This document shows, in pieces, positions 34,330-45,676 of a stretch of DNA of 64,000 bases (the first letter of the stretch is position 1; every line of letters begins with the position of its first letter). Source of the DNA: Phycomyces blakesleeanus NRRL 1555(-). Lineage: Eukaryota > Mucoromycota > Mucoromycetes > Mucorales > Phycomycetaceae. The stretch lies in NCBI RefSeq assembly GCF_001638985.1, contig NW_017265187.1, positions 62,001 through 126,000 of the forward strand, written 5' to 3'. The notes beneath the pieces are model-generated. The model did no database searches, had not been told where the DNA came from, and was given only the letters and a program-made list of their open reading frames with translations. The position numbers and the translations under genes are program-made.

Positions 34330-34830
34330 TCATAAGCAGTGCCATTGATTACCTTTTGGGGATGAAATCAAGGGAAAAGACACCATCCCAGTAAGAAGAA
34401 TGCTATCTGGCACAACGTCAATTCTACATGGCGAAATCAGACCCAAAAGTGCTTCATTCAAGTCGGCAATAATAGAAATTGACGAATATTGCACAAAAGT
34501 AAAGTATATGAAACCCAAGTCTATTTGCAGCAATTATATCATGAAGTAACTTGCTCCAATAAAACTCTTCATATATAAGGCTACCAACGTATGCTCAAAT
34601 GCAACAATTGTAATATACCGTGGAATAAAGATATCAATAAATCCAAAACAACATGCATACTATCTCCATTTCTATCTACAAAATCCATAACATATACTCT
34701 TCATAAGAGAAATCACCGTACAAACAACGTTTCCGCCTGAAAGGGTACCTTTGATATTTACACTGTAAAATTGCTGCAAGAAGTCTCTATTCGTCTAAAT
34801 ACCAAAAGAAAAAAAAAAGTGATTTGTCTT
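34330..34830 (-). pseudogene. Possible decayed BTB/KCTD (T1-type) gene
   Basis: Minus-strand fragments in shifting frames: RDFLQQFYSVNIKG (34795-34755), AETLFVR, then DFVDRNGDSMHVVLDLL (about 34690-34640) and YEEFYWSKLLHDIIAA (about 34565-34520). The order (VNIxG, xFVDRxG...VLDLL, EEFYxxxLL) resembles the tetramerisation-type BTB domain of KCTD proteins (xNVGG, FIDRDG..F..ILxFLR, EAxFYxIxxL). Two TGA codons interrupt the middle segment. The rest (DLNEALLGLISPCRIDVVPD) is unidentified. The match is by eye only; alternatives are noncoding sequence or an intron-rich gene that I mis-framed. Confidence 0.28.
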
Positions 34831-34956
34831 AATATCAAGTTTAACCACTGTATTTGTACTCGCTGCTGTATTTTATAAGACAAAAGAGTAAGGAAAAAAA
34901 TATTAGATCTTCTATCTAGCTAGTCATCAAATGCAATGTTAGATGGTATTGTTATA

Positions 34957-36733
34957 TTATTCAAAGTTTGTGACATCGTAATATCTTGCACGGTAGTCAT
35001 CACTAATACGGAAGATTAGCCAAAGCAATTTACACACAAAGAGACATACCTGCACGTCAGGACACCGTTATCAATGGGAGAAGCAGCCACACATCGTACA
35101 AGGTTATTTTGACCTACGAATCAATAAGTACCCATTTATTCTAGACAATATCAAGACTATTGATTTACCCTTTATTCTTGAGAGAAGGGCGCCTGTTTGA
35201 GTATCATAACACACGACGTCTGTGGATGATTCGTCGCCAATCAATACGTAGTCTTCATTGTATGTAAAGGATGGCTACAAGAAAAAAAATAGAAACAAAG
35301 AGAGTTTGAGATTTTCTTTTTCTTTTAAGAGATGATGTACTCACCTGTAGCATTTGTGTGCGTTGTTGATGACCTGTGTATTCCATAACCATCTTGCCAC
35401 TTGTGATCTCCCAGAGACGAACAGTAGAATCCAATCCGGCAGTAAGAACAAATTTCTCGTTTGCAGTCAGGCGTACACTAGATACAGGCGTTCCAGTGTG
35501 GACATTTTCTAGATTCCGAATACATTTGCTGGTAATACCATCCCAGATACGCACGCTTCCGTCAGCTGAAGAAGAAGCAAACATCTTTCCAGTGTGTGAG
35601 TATCTAATCTGGGTGATTGATCCACGATGCATTTCGGCAGTGTTGTTGTTGGAATAACATTGGAGTGTCTTGACATCATATACTCTAACAGCAGCATCTC
35701 GGGTACCTTATTTTGTGCGTTCATTCTTAGCAATTAGACATCATCCATTAATTTATTTTTATATATATTTATATTACAGCCTACCTGCCAACAAGAAGTC
35801 ACCTGAAGGATGAAAGCAGATAGAGTTGACAGGTTGGGCATCCTATTGAAAGAAAATGACATATGGTTATTATCGTTATCTTGAAACACTCTATTAAATA
35901 TTCATATAATCAAACATTTACCTGGAGATAGCGAAATGCTCGTTTGACACCTGATTTAGATAGGTCAAACAACTTTATACTTTCATCATCTGCACAACTA
36001 GCAAGTACAAGGCCATTTGGGTGGAAGCTAAGATCATTAACAGGTGCCGTGTGGTCATAAAGTGTACGGATAACGGGTTTGTCACTTGCATCCCCGCTTC
36101 TGTTCTTCATCTTGTGGACATCTAGTAGTTTAAGAGAAGAGTCATGCGAGCCAGTCGCAGCAAATCGGCCATCTGCACTGAAGATAGCTGTTTGGCAAGG
36201 TCCTTTATGCTGAGTGTAGTATAATTGAGTGTATTCTGGTGCTGGCTTGGGTTCTACCAAATGGATATAGGTTTAAACTTATTTCAGGGTTTCTTTTTTG
36301 TTCATCATAATTACGTGATGTCTTGACTGCATCTGTATCGAATCCGGTGTGGTGTATACTGCGATCCAGATCATCCTGTTCGCGATCAGAATCCTTGTCG
36401 GCAAAGTCTGAATCATCCATGTCTTCAATGTTTCTTAGATGTCAAGTATATAATAGCCGGTAGGATTTTACAAGAGTCATACCTCTTTCTTTTCCAATCT
36501 GGAGAAGTTCAGCTAATCGATTGCTCGGAATCATGTCCGTTGTTGCTCCGGTCGCGTTTGCGACTGTCTGAGCAACTGCAGAAAAACCATAAGCGATGAG
36601 CTGGCTAAGACATCAATTGCATTGTGTTGGTTAAAGTTCAGTATTGAAGATCTCGCAGGAAAAAGAAATTATTTTTAAGTTACCCAATAATGAGAGGAAG
36701 CACCTCACTTTCTGGCAAAAGGTCCATATCCAT
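34957..36733 (-). CDS. CSTF1: Cleavage stimulation factor subunit 1 (CstF-50), WD40 protein, 9 exons, 415 aa
   Basis: Exons (minus): 36733-36684, 36604-36483, 36422-36315, 36253-35922, 35842-35785, 35706-35345, 35274-35169, 35113-35050, 35002-34957; total 1248 nt. The N-terminal dimerisation helix (LLPESEVLPLIIGQLIAYGF) is followed by an acidic linker and WD40 repeats, with KPAPEYTQLYYTQHKGPC at their start, then SFHPNGLVLASCADD, SICFHPSGDFLLAGTRD and VRIWDGITSKCI. It ends SDDYRARYYD, as in animal CSTF1 (SDDFRARFW). CstF-50 recognises polyadenylation complexes with CstF-64 and CstF-77. Exon 3 uses an AAG acceptor that keeps the frame. Length fits the family (human 431). Confidence 0.93.
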
Positions 36734-38595
36734 CGTGTAATGGTTTACTTTGTAAAAGGGCAATTGAGAAGGACTAAAATGGACTGTCTAGAGTGAGTAG
36801 TGTGACGGCTGATTGGTGCAGACAGCATATCCGCGGGCATGGCATGCACTTGTGTTTGAGCCAATAATTGACTGTATATTTGCTAGGCTGCGACTTGATA
36901 TTTTCAGTGTTAATATGAAGCCTTTTATTATTCTGTTTATTTGTTCTTTAGTATTTGTGTCTTCAGTTGCTTGATAGTGAATGAGCAATGCTACAATGTC
37001 TATGACTGAACTTTGACATTTTTAGTTTTACTTTATCTTTGGACAATTATGCTTCAAAATTTAGACGAAAATATTTTTTTTTATATTATTATTATTATTA
37101 CTTGTATCCAAACTCCCTTGCAAAAAAATAATATAAAAATATGTTGTATAATAGTGAGTGGTGAGAGTCATTGGATTATGTGTTTGAGTAATGGTGTAGT
37201 GAATATATATCCGGAAATATATCCTGTTCTTACTTGTCCCTTTTATTCTTATTTTTGTGGATCATTAAGATAGTGGCGCTATTTCCAGGCCTCTCAATTA
37301 CGAAGGTTATTTTATACAGACCACATCCAAGATTCCACTGCGGTGATTGTAAGCAGAATGCACAAAACTATAACTAAAAGTCAAGACCAGCTGACGAACG
37401 AATCATTAATCAAGGCTTATGTTTTCCAATATATGTCTAGTCTGAGCCCCCCCCCCTTTTTTTTTTTTTTGGCTTGTCTAATCTTTGACAGAACATATTT
37501 TATACAAGAAAAATTATATTATATATAAAGACAAGTATAATTATCAGAGCAAATTTTCAGGTCAATAGGTTAAAATCTTATATATATATATATATATGTG
37601 AATTATAGTGAGAGTGAGAGTGAGAGTGAGAAAACAACTCAAGATAACCTTGCTTTCTTCAACTGTCAAATACTATAAAAGAGGTTCAAATATCTTGGCA
37701 CACAACTCATTCAAAAAGGGTGTTTTATGATTGGACTGGAAGGTTATGGGGGTTTTTTTTTTCTTTTTCTTTTTTTTGGTAGCTAAACCACCAATAACTA
37801 TCAGCTCACCTCTGTTCTTGTCTTTTAGTGATACACTTTTATTTATTTAAACAAAAAGAAAAAGAAAGACAATTATGGGATATTTAACTAAAGCTGGTCT
37901 GGGTATAATACTTTACATAGTCTTATTTAATAACAGACAATATAATCTTAAATTTCCAAAAGAAAGAAAAAGAGTAACTTCTTTAAAAATGTAAGCCTCA
38001 CTAGAAGTACTTGATTGAGAAAGCTATATGTTATTATACTTTGTTTTTGATTTATTTATTTTTGATAATATTGAAAATTACAGCCATTACATTAAAAAGA
38101 GTTATATTTATACATTAACACAAGATATTGACCCAAGCCTATGAAGAGCGCCTTTTTCTTTGCTTCTTTTAAAAATAAATAAATAAATAAATAAATAATA
38201 TAATATAATATAATATAATATGATAAAAGGCGGATTGTCTGACTTTAATACCCAGAGATTTTCAAATTATATTTTGAAAAGAATATTTTTAGAATAAGCA
38301 CAAATAATATACAACAGATCGTGTATAGATCAGAAATGTAATATAAAAAATAATATATAAAAAAAAAAGGTGCAGAATACTCTGAGTAACAAAATTGAAA
38401 ATTGTCTAGAGAAATAGAGAAGGGATGGTTGAATCAGCCCAACCGTATAGTTGTCGGGGACTGTCTTTACAACTTCAAATGGCCACCCGTTTGTCCCACT
38501 GGCAAGCCCTTTCTTGGTCTTCTTTTTCCTTTTCTTGTTAAACAGTCTTCTAACAACAACAAAAACAAAAACAAAAAAAAAGTAGCCCTCAGAAA
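36734..38595. other. Intergenic region with low-complexity tracts
   Basis: Divergent promoter space between CSTF1 and the desaturase. It contains a C-run/T-run (about 37448-37470), a GTGAGA repeat (about 37610-37630) and AAAT/TATAA repeats (38170-38222). A pyrimidine-rich stretch with AACAAC/AAAAAC repeats lies directly before the desaturase ATG. No gene seen. Confidence 0.5.
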
Positions 38596-39829
38596 ATGCC
38601 ACCTTTTGTTGAGATTGAAGACAAGGGAGAGCCTGTTACTGCACCAGCTGTTGACCCAAAGCTCAAGCATCCCGATCATCGCTATCCTCTTTTTGTCGGA
38701 AAGTGGAAGCGGTCCATCCCGTATGTCGATGATGACTTTGCACATGAGGACATGGACGAACCGCATTTGAAGCGAAAACATACCATCCTTGGAGACCATC
38801 CCGAAGTCGAAAAGCTCTATGGCACAGAAATCAGAACTCTTTACGTAACGATTGCAATCACTGTTGTCCAACTTAGTCTAGCTTATGGTTTTGGTCGTGT
38901 TTGGCAGGCTCCGTTCTGGGTTTTCTTCTTGGTGGCCTATGTGGTTGGTGCGACACTTATTGGCGCGATTGGTGTCATAATTCATGAGGCCTGTCACTGC
39001 CTGATTATGCCCACAAAGAGTCACAACCGCTATGTCGGACTACTGGCAAATGTTTCTCTGCCTGTGCCTATCGCACAGTCTTTTAGACGCTATCATATCG
39101 AGCATCATACCTGGCAGGGAGTTGAAGGCATGGATCCTGACCTGCCTCTCGATTGGGAGAAAGAGCTTATTAAAGGAAACAGCCTGACGAAACTATTGTG
39201 GATCCTCATCTACCCTGTCATGTACGTTGTCCGAGGTGCAGTCCAGCAGCACCAGCGAAACATGAAACCATCAAAGTGGGAGATCATCAACCTAATCTTT
39301 ACTGTGTGCACGGACATCATAATTCAGCAGGTCTGTGGATGGACTGGACTTGGCTATCTTATGCTCTCTCTCTGGCTAGGATATTCTCTCCACCCAGGAG
39401 CTGCTCACTTTATCCAGGAACATTACACATTTGGTGATGGCCAAGAGACATATTCATACTACGGTGTCCTTAACATCCCCTTTATGAACATTGGGTATCA
39501 CAATGAGCATCATGATTTCCAAAAGGTAAGATAAATAAATATATTTATATATATATATATATATATACATTTCTTACTTTATTCACCTAATTTACGATCT
39601 GTCAAAGATTCCTTGGACAAAGTTGCCCGAGCTGCGATCAATTGCAAGCGAATATTATGATACACTAGCTTACCATACCTCATGGATCTTTGTTCATTGG
39701 AAATTTATTCTCGAGCCTACCTTGGGTGCTCAAAGTCGCGTTGTACGTACCTATGAGGAATTCAAGAAAGGTCGTGCTATGTTGAGACCTATGCGTATTT
39801 TCGAAGAGATGAAGAGAAAAAAGGATTAG
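38596..39829 (+). CDS. Sphingolipid delta-4 desaturase (DES/DEGS family), 2 exons, 383 aa
   Basis: Exons are 38596-39525 and 39608-39829. Three His boxes of membrane desaturases are present: HEACH (residues 130-134), HIEHH (167-171) and HNEHH (302-306). The setting of the last box, YYGVLNIPFMNIGYHNEHH, and SYYG/HF.EHYTF..GQETYS identify the DEGS type rather than the acyl delta-12 type. The N-terminal part carries the short sphingolipid-desaturase region. Several hydrophobic segments (about residues 75-120 and 200-280) place it in the ER membrane. It introduces the 4,5-trans double bond into dihydroceramide, giving the backbone used for glucosylceramides. The C-terminal charged helix EEFKKGRAMLRPMRIFEEMK is cytosolic. 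Confidence 0.92.
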
Positions 39830-41470
39830 TCATTCCGTATTCTGGATAAATATTGATACTATTCAACAGCTTAATTATCAATATAACTTATATATCTATA
39901 TAAGCCAAATCTCAATTATTGATAAAATATAATACATAATAAAGTTAATTTGATTCTAATGGGCTGTGCTGTAAACAATGCTTTGTTGATTGAAAATGGG
40001 ATCTGGCTTTAATGCAATGATCTCTTTATAAGTTCTGATAAATTTGTCTAACAGCGTTCACAGTATCTGGATTCTGTACCTATACAATTCTTGATACTTT
40101 AGTTATTTAGGAAGCTTTTGAATTGTACTTTGACAACTAGACATCGCTTAATTCGTATTCTTATCACTTGAGGTGGCTATTGTACTGTCCATTGACTCCT
40201 AGGTTCTGTCATTTCACGTCCAACTAAAGTACGTTTTAAATTACTAATAGTAATAAAGTATACCTAGCCTCTTCTTTGTAAATTATATGTATGTATATAA
40301 TATATGCTTGTCAAATTAAATTTAGCAAAAAAAAAAATTCATCTACATATATCCTCTCATAGTATTGCATACCTTAACCCTTACGTTAAATAGTGCTCTC
40401 CACTGAGCGAATCTGAGCCTTGGTCAAATATCTTTAACGATCATTTTGGGTTTTTACAAAAAAAAATAACAAAGTAATAAGCATGCTTATTTATCCTATC
40501 CCAATGATAGTGGCACTGTTTGGTGAGCCAGAAGATATATCCCAGTCTTCCAGGTAATTTTCGAGGCAGACTGGAGAGAGGCGAAGAGGGATTTTATTTT
40601 CTTACTACACAAAAGCGTCTCATGACACGATACTGTTGGGTCTTAAAGTATTTAAAAAGCTTTCGAAGAAATTCAAGGAGAATATTGTCGTGAATCTCCA
40701 AGAGTATATTCTTCATCTTTTATTTTTCAACACCTCCATTTAAGTAGAAACGCGTAATAATATATATATATATATATATATAGTTCTTCTATCGCTTCCT
40801 GGCTTACGAAGAAGAAACACTTGCGAAGAAAACTTGGAATTATGTAATGTAATATTTTATTTCAAAGGTCTCGGGATAAACAAGTAGCCGAAAGCAAAGA
40901 TGTATACATAACAACTAAAGCTCGGAAAACTTGCAAGATCCAGACAGAAAAAAGCAAGCGCCCTTTTTCTAATCTCCTGAGAAACGATGGTTTTATGGCG
41001 GATGCTGTTCTCTTTAACAAAGTAAATCGAAGCGCAGAAGATTATAAGTTTTGCTGTGAGCAGGAAGTCGACATTGAGCACGTGGTGCAGACAGTTGTTA
41101 ACCGAGATCCTGCACGCTTCTTTTTGTGGTGTTGATCCTAATCGTAAGCACATCTTTACTGCTGCATACGGCGAAACAAAACAATGGCACTGAATTAGAA
41201 GATTCTCCCAGAATGAATACTACATAATGATTGGATCTATTAGAGTAGCAAAGCAATAAAAACAAAGAATAAATCAAGAAGGTTTATCAGGCGTCCTTTT
41301 AAACATTTCCACAAGCAAAGTCACTTCTATTACTATCTACTTGGATTATGTAAAATACATCTTGTATTTACAGCAAGTATTGGCCTTCAGTAATAAAAAA
41401 AAAACTGCTAAAAGGCATATCTGTATATACCAAGGTATACAACGAGTGCAAGAATATATGGTGATACATA
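39830..41470. other. Intergenic region, no confident gene
   Basis: A 98-codon minus ORF (41153-40857) has no recognisable domain and no supporting introns or context, so it is not called. A TA repeat lies near 40760-40782. Confidence 0.5.
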
Positions 41471-41752
41471 CAGGATTTTAACTTCTTCGGACTTTTTCAA
41501 AAAACAATTGGACTTTCTCTATTTTTTATTAAATGAATTCATTTTTAATTTCAGACTTATTCCACTTCCAATTTTGGACTAACTTGCTAAATTATTGGAC
41601 ACGCATTTCTGATATTAGACAATTAAATTCTTAATCTAGAAATTTTATTGGGCACACTACATCCAAAACACCCCTTTCATAGAAGATGTTGTTCTACAAC
41701 ACTCTATATCTCTCAACCACTTAATCATAGATTAAGTATTACATCACATTAT

Positions 41753-42424
41753 TTATTTCGATCGTTGCACTGGTTTGGGTCTACAACCAACTTTTTCAAG
41801 TAATTTTACATCAGACAGCAGCGTACTTGAATCATAAATGAATACTTCATTAGAAACAGCAAATGTTTCTATAACTACTTTTTTGATTGAGGGGTTTTTG
41901 TCTTTAGGCTTTAAAAATGAGACCTTATTCGTAGAACACCAATGAGCAAATGAAAGTAATGTTTTGTTCTCAAACAAGCTGGAAAATCCTTTTACTGTTT
42001 CAAATATTTCTTGAGTAGAGACAAGTTTTTTTTTTTTTTTTTTGAAAAACCTCACTATTTCCTTGATCTTCGATGCAGTAAATATTATTCACGAATCGAA
42101 CTACTTGTGCTTCGGTTTCTTAAAAGATTGGTTAGTGTTGATATCACAATTACTTTCTTTTTTTCAAAACTTACGAAACTCAAGTCTTTTCTTCTTTTGT
42201 CCTGCTTCTTCAACTGGGACGACGTCCATGTATTTACATGTTAACGGATCACCAAGTATTCGTTAATGAGTAACAAGTACAGGTTGATTGGGTGTTACAT
42301 TGTAACAAATTTCACAACTTGCTTCTCTAAGTCTTTTTTTTTGCAAGTATTTATGTTTTCTGGAGTAAATTCCATATAGTAGAGCACGCAGAGAGCCATG
42401 TCTCTAGTAACATTATTCATATTG
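41753..42424 (-). pseudogene. Divergent accessory ORF of the mariner-type element, broken
   Basis: Minus-strand reading begins MNNVTRDMALCVLYYMEFTP (about 42424), continues through TCKKKDLEKQVVKF and, after stops and frame changes, CKYMDVVPVEEAGQKKKRLEF (about 42240-42180), and ends in the ORF 42055-41753 (EIFETVKGFSSLFENKTLL to KVGCRPKPVQRSK). Homopolymer runs (poly-T near 42026-42043) mark some shifts. No known domain was recognised. It lies head-to-head with the transposase (start 42582) within the terminal repeats, so it belongs to the element. Confidence 0.4.
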
Positions 42425-42581
42425 TTAAAGAATAATTGAAAGACGGTTCAGAGACGGTAGAAAAATAATTTCTTTTGAGTACCAAGTAAATGAATATTTT
42501 TTAAAATCCGAAGACGATTCAAAGACTGATTAAAGACGTTGCTGAAACTTTTTTATTTTCTTTTGCCAACATCTATAAACT

Positions 42582-43931
42582 ATGGATTATATACATTATC
42601 AACCTACTGCCGATAATTACACGTCTGAAGCCAATGAAGATGATATAAACTTGGAAACAACTGCCGTGGAGTATGGCGCAGTGGAGATGATTCTAGATTA
42701 TGATGGAATGCAGAAAGTCCAAGAGGTGCAAATAGAAAAAGTCGTCAACGATCTTGCTGAGGATATGGAGCTCGTTTCGATCAAAACGACAAGAAAGAAT
42801 AAAAATTAGGGACCAAGCAACGTAGAACGTCTCATTCATGTCATGCAAGAAGAGGGTTTGTCTGTTCCCAAAACTGCTGAAGGCGCTGGTATACCTCGAA
42901 GCACTGCTTACGAATTGATAAACGAGCTCAATGCTGGTGACGGGACTGTTCTGTCCGGAAACAATTCTAGAAAAACGAACGATAAGGGTAAAAAGCTTTT
43001 TTCCTGAGCAGTCTGCTTTTTTGATCACTCTTTTCGTCAACCCTTCCATAGTGCTGGAGAAAGCAAGGATCAAGCTTTGCGAGACATTTCCAGACCTCAC
43101 GATTTCGATTCCTGGGTTATATAAGCATATTCGCGAAAAATGTGCTCTATCGTTGAAGCAAGCATCAAAATATACCGCAGAAAGAGATTCCCCAAGAAAT
43201 CTGAATATTCACTTTGACATTGTCACACAATGGAAAGCAGCTAGTGTTGATTATCAAAGCAAAAATTGCGTATTTGTTGACAAGGCAGGCTTCCACACAC
43301 AAATGATGAGAGGGCGTGTATAGTCAAAAAAAAAGATGACCCAGCAATTGTGAAGGTGCACACTCAGAAAGGCGTAAAAATTAGTATTGTAGGCTGTATT
43401 TCTGCTCGTGGAAGCATTAATTTCTCGAAGGTTGAGCCATTGAAGAAGAGCGATGCAGCTTAAATCGAGAAGGAATTTGGTTCGCAACAAACGAGCAAGA
43501 AAAGAAAAGCGAGTAGTCAGGATGCAGGTAAGAATAAAAAAAAGTTCCAAAGGGGACAACCGCCTACCATATTGTTCGATCCATGGATTCAGTTATGGAC
43601 GTTTTGGACAAACCATTATGAGAAAGGTAGATTCATTGTTTTAGATAAGTGTAGAATACATCACTCTGCTTTTGTAGTTGATGCTATAAACAAACGAGAC
43701 TATAGACCTTTGTTCATGCCACCATACTCTTCATTTTTAAATCCAATCGAAGAGTGCTGGGCAAAAATTAAACAACATATACGTCGGAATTCTCTCGATA
43801 AAGCGGATACTCTTACCCCACGTATCACCGAGGCTATCTCTAAAGTCACTCCAAATGACTGTAAGGGAAGGGTTCTACATGCTGAAACTTATTGGCATAA
43901 ATGTCTCGATAAAGAGATCGGTTTAAAATAA
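42582..43931 (+). pseudogene. Tc1/mariner-IS630 (DDE_3) transposase pseudogene
   Basis: The N-terminal part (42582-42809) ends in TAG. The same frame then gives an HTH region (VERLIHVMQEEGLSVPKTA, GIPRSTAYELINELN) to about 43005. A second frame continues SIPGLYKHIREKC and YQSKNCVFVDKAGFHTQM (first Asp) to TAG 43321-43323. The last piece (to 43931) has GRFIVLDKCRIHHSAFVV (second Asp) and PPYSSFLNPIEECWAKIK (Glu), the hallmark of the family. At least two frameshifts and three stops make it nonfunctional. Confidence 0.87.
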
Positions 43932-44187
43932 AACAAAGCAAATGCTCATATCTAAAAACGTTGATAACCATGTCTAAAATAAAAAAAGAGTATGTCCAAA
44001 AATGTTACAAATTAGTCTTGAAAGTGGAATAAGTCTGAAATTAAGAATGAATTCGTCCAATAAAAAATAAAGTCCAAAAACGAAGTTAAAATCCTGTACA
44101 TAGTACATTAATACACCTTGAAAGAACTAATAATTTGTATTAGTGGAAAAGGGTATTGGTGACCAAAAAATAAAAAAAAATTCAACC

Positions 44188-44338
44188 GTGATCCGTCTAA
44201 ATTGACGGTCACATTTAAAGGCTATCGTGCAGTAGTTGTAGGTGCTCTGTACCGATCATTGAAGAATAGACAAAAGGGCAAAGATCTTCTTGTGGTGAAT
44301 GTTGGCGAGCTTAGACCATTTGTAAGACTTGGCTAACA
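44188..44338 (+). pseudogene. Short coding-like remnant, unidentified
   Basis: About 50 codons read cleanly as protein (KLTVTFKGYRAVVVGALYRS, then KNRQKGKDLLVVNVGELRPF) to a TAA. It is too clean for random AT-rich sequence. The 'LLVVNVGELR' end vaguely recalls the strand before the zinc ribbon in some TnpB/Fanzor-like or related transposon proteins, but no Cys residues follow, so no function is assigned. Confidence 0.3.
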
Positions 44339-45676
44339 ATGTCTTTATTTCTTTGCTATAAATATTTTAAATGATCTTAAAGCAATCATCGCTTGCCAAA
44401 GTTGCAAGATGGTGTAGAGTAAAGATGTGAATGCTTTCAATATATATATAGTAGATACTTCCCCTAGCTAAATCTCAAGTCAAGTATGGCAGGTGTTTGT
44501 GGAGCACCAAGAGTTATATTACGTTATTGTCTTTCCTTAATTTTCTTTTGCTGGATCTGTCCTTCTTACCAATTCCAGAAATTGTGGATCAAATAACCCC
44601 CCCAAATCTGATCAACTAACGAAAAGACCCTTTTTTTTTTTTGGTTCTAGGGTATCACCTTTTGCTGACCAGGATACTTTTGCATTTAATAGCTATTGAA
44701 TATGGAGGGAATACAGTAAAGTATTGGAAGCAGTGTATTTAAACATAGGATGACCAAGGTTTTATTTTATTTTTCTTTCCTATCTCTACGCCGAATACAT
44801 AATTTTTGGATCTCTAAGTCTTCTTATTGATCGTTCCACCCGCACTCATGAGAGCTTAGGCTATCGAAAACATCAATTATATCTTGCTCAGCTAGTACAC
44901 CTCTAAGCACACACCCGTAGTGATAGCGATTTAGGGCGAATTAACGAAGGCATTGCTATTAGAGTACTTGTGTGTACCTGATATTGCTATAGTCGATACA
45001 ATTCCTTCAAAGCAGGCCAAGTATTCTGGCCAACAAGTTTTAATACAAGTAATTGACTTATTTATTATCAATCTCTTTAAAAGAAGAAATTGAAACTCTT
45101 TCTATTTTATATTTTATTTTATTTATAAACTACAGCAATTTTTGAAATTTAATCTTCCGTTTATCGTTTTAAGCAACCATCAAATTAGCGATGGCAAGAC
45201 TCTGTTGAAAAATAGAAAAATATAAAACTTTTCTTTTTTTTTCTTCATTTTCATCTTCAGAGCTGTCCTGTGTAGACGGAACTTTCCATTCTTGGTATGT
45301 CGTACAAAAAACACATTTGGTCTTTTCCGCTTCATATAAAAATTCACAATCCTATTTACGTTTGTGTAGAAATCTACCTTAATATTGACAATTATCAATA
45401 TAATCTTCTTTAAATGTATATATAGAAGAAAGTCACTTTGAGACCCTAATGCCTAATATCCCAGCTTTGTACTCAATAAGATCATTATTGGTCAACTTCC
45501 TCTCCTTACCTTGTGCTTAACTATCCAATTTAGTATGCCAAACAGATATTTCTGGATCGTGTAAAGGAATCCAATCTGATTCAATTCAATATTTTCCATG
45601 TTTATATATATAAAAGTTTTCTTCCTCTTTATCTTCCTCTTCCTTTCCAATACTTATTCCTTGGCTCTCTTAAGCT
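44339..45676. other. Intergenic region upstream of the kelch gene
   Basis: No gene seen. AT-rich, with C-runs near 44599 and T-runs near 44630. Confidence 0.5.

Larger units (their letters stand above)
41471..44096 (+). mobile_element. Tc1/mariner-IS630 type transposon, decayed, ~110-bp inverted repeats
   Basis: Both ends read CAGGATTTTAACTTC inward, with TA outside (41469-41470, 44097-44098). The inner part of the repeats also matches (GAATTCATTTTTAATTTCAG on the left, the same with one change on the right), giving imperfect terminal repeats of about 110 bp. Inside are a plus-strand DDE transposase pseudogene and a minus-strand ORF running the other way. Confidence 0.85.

Noticed and set aside
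34300..34830. Serpin-like reading of the minus-strand fragments
   Set aside because: Phrases such as HPFLFYLSD recall a serpin C-terminus, but the space is far too short and the BTB-like order fits better; neither is firm.
38596..39829. Acyl delta-12 fatty acid desaturase
   Set aside because: The His boxes and surrounding residues (HIEHH, NIGYHNEHH) match the sphingolipid delta-4 type instead.
40857..41153. 98-codon minus ORF
   Set aside because: No recognisable domain, no intron support and low-complexity hydrophobic composition.
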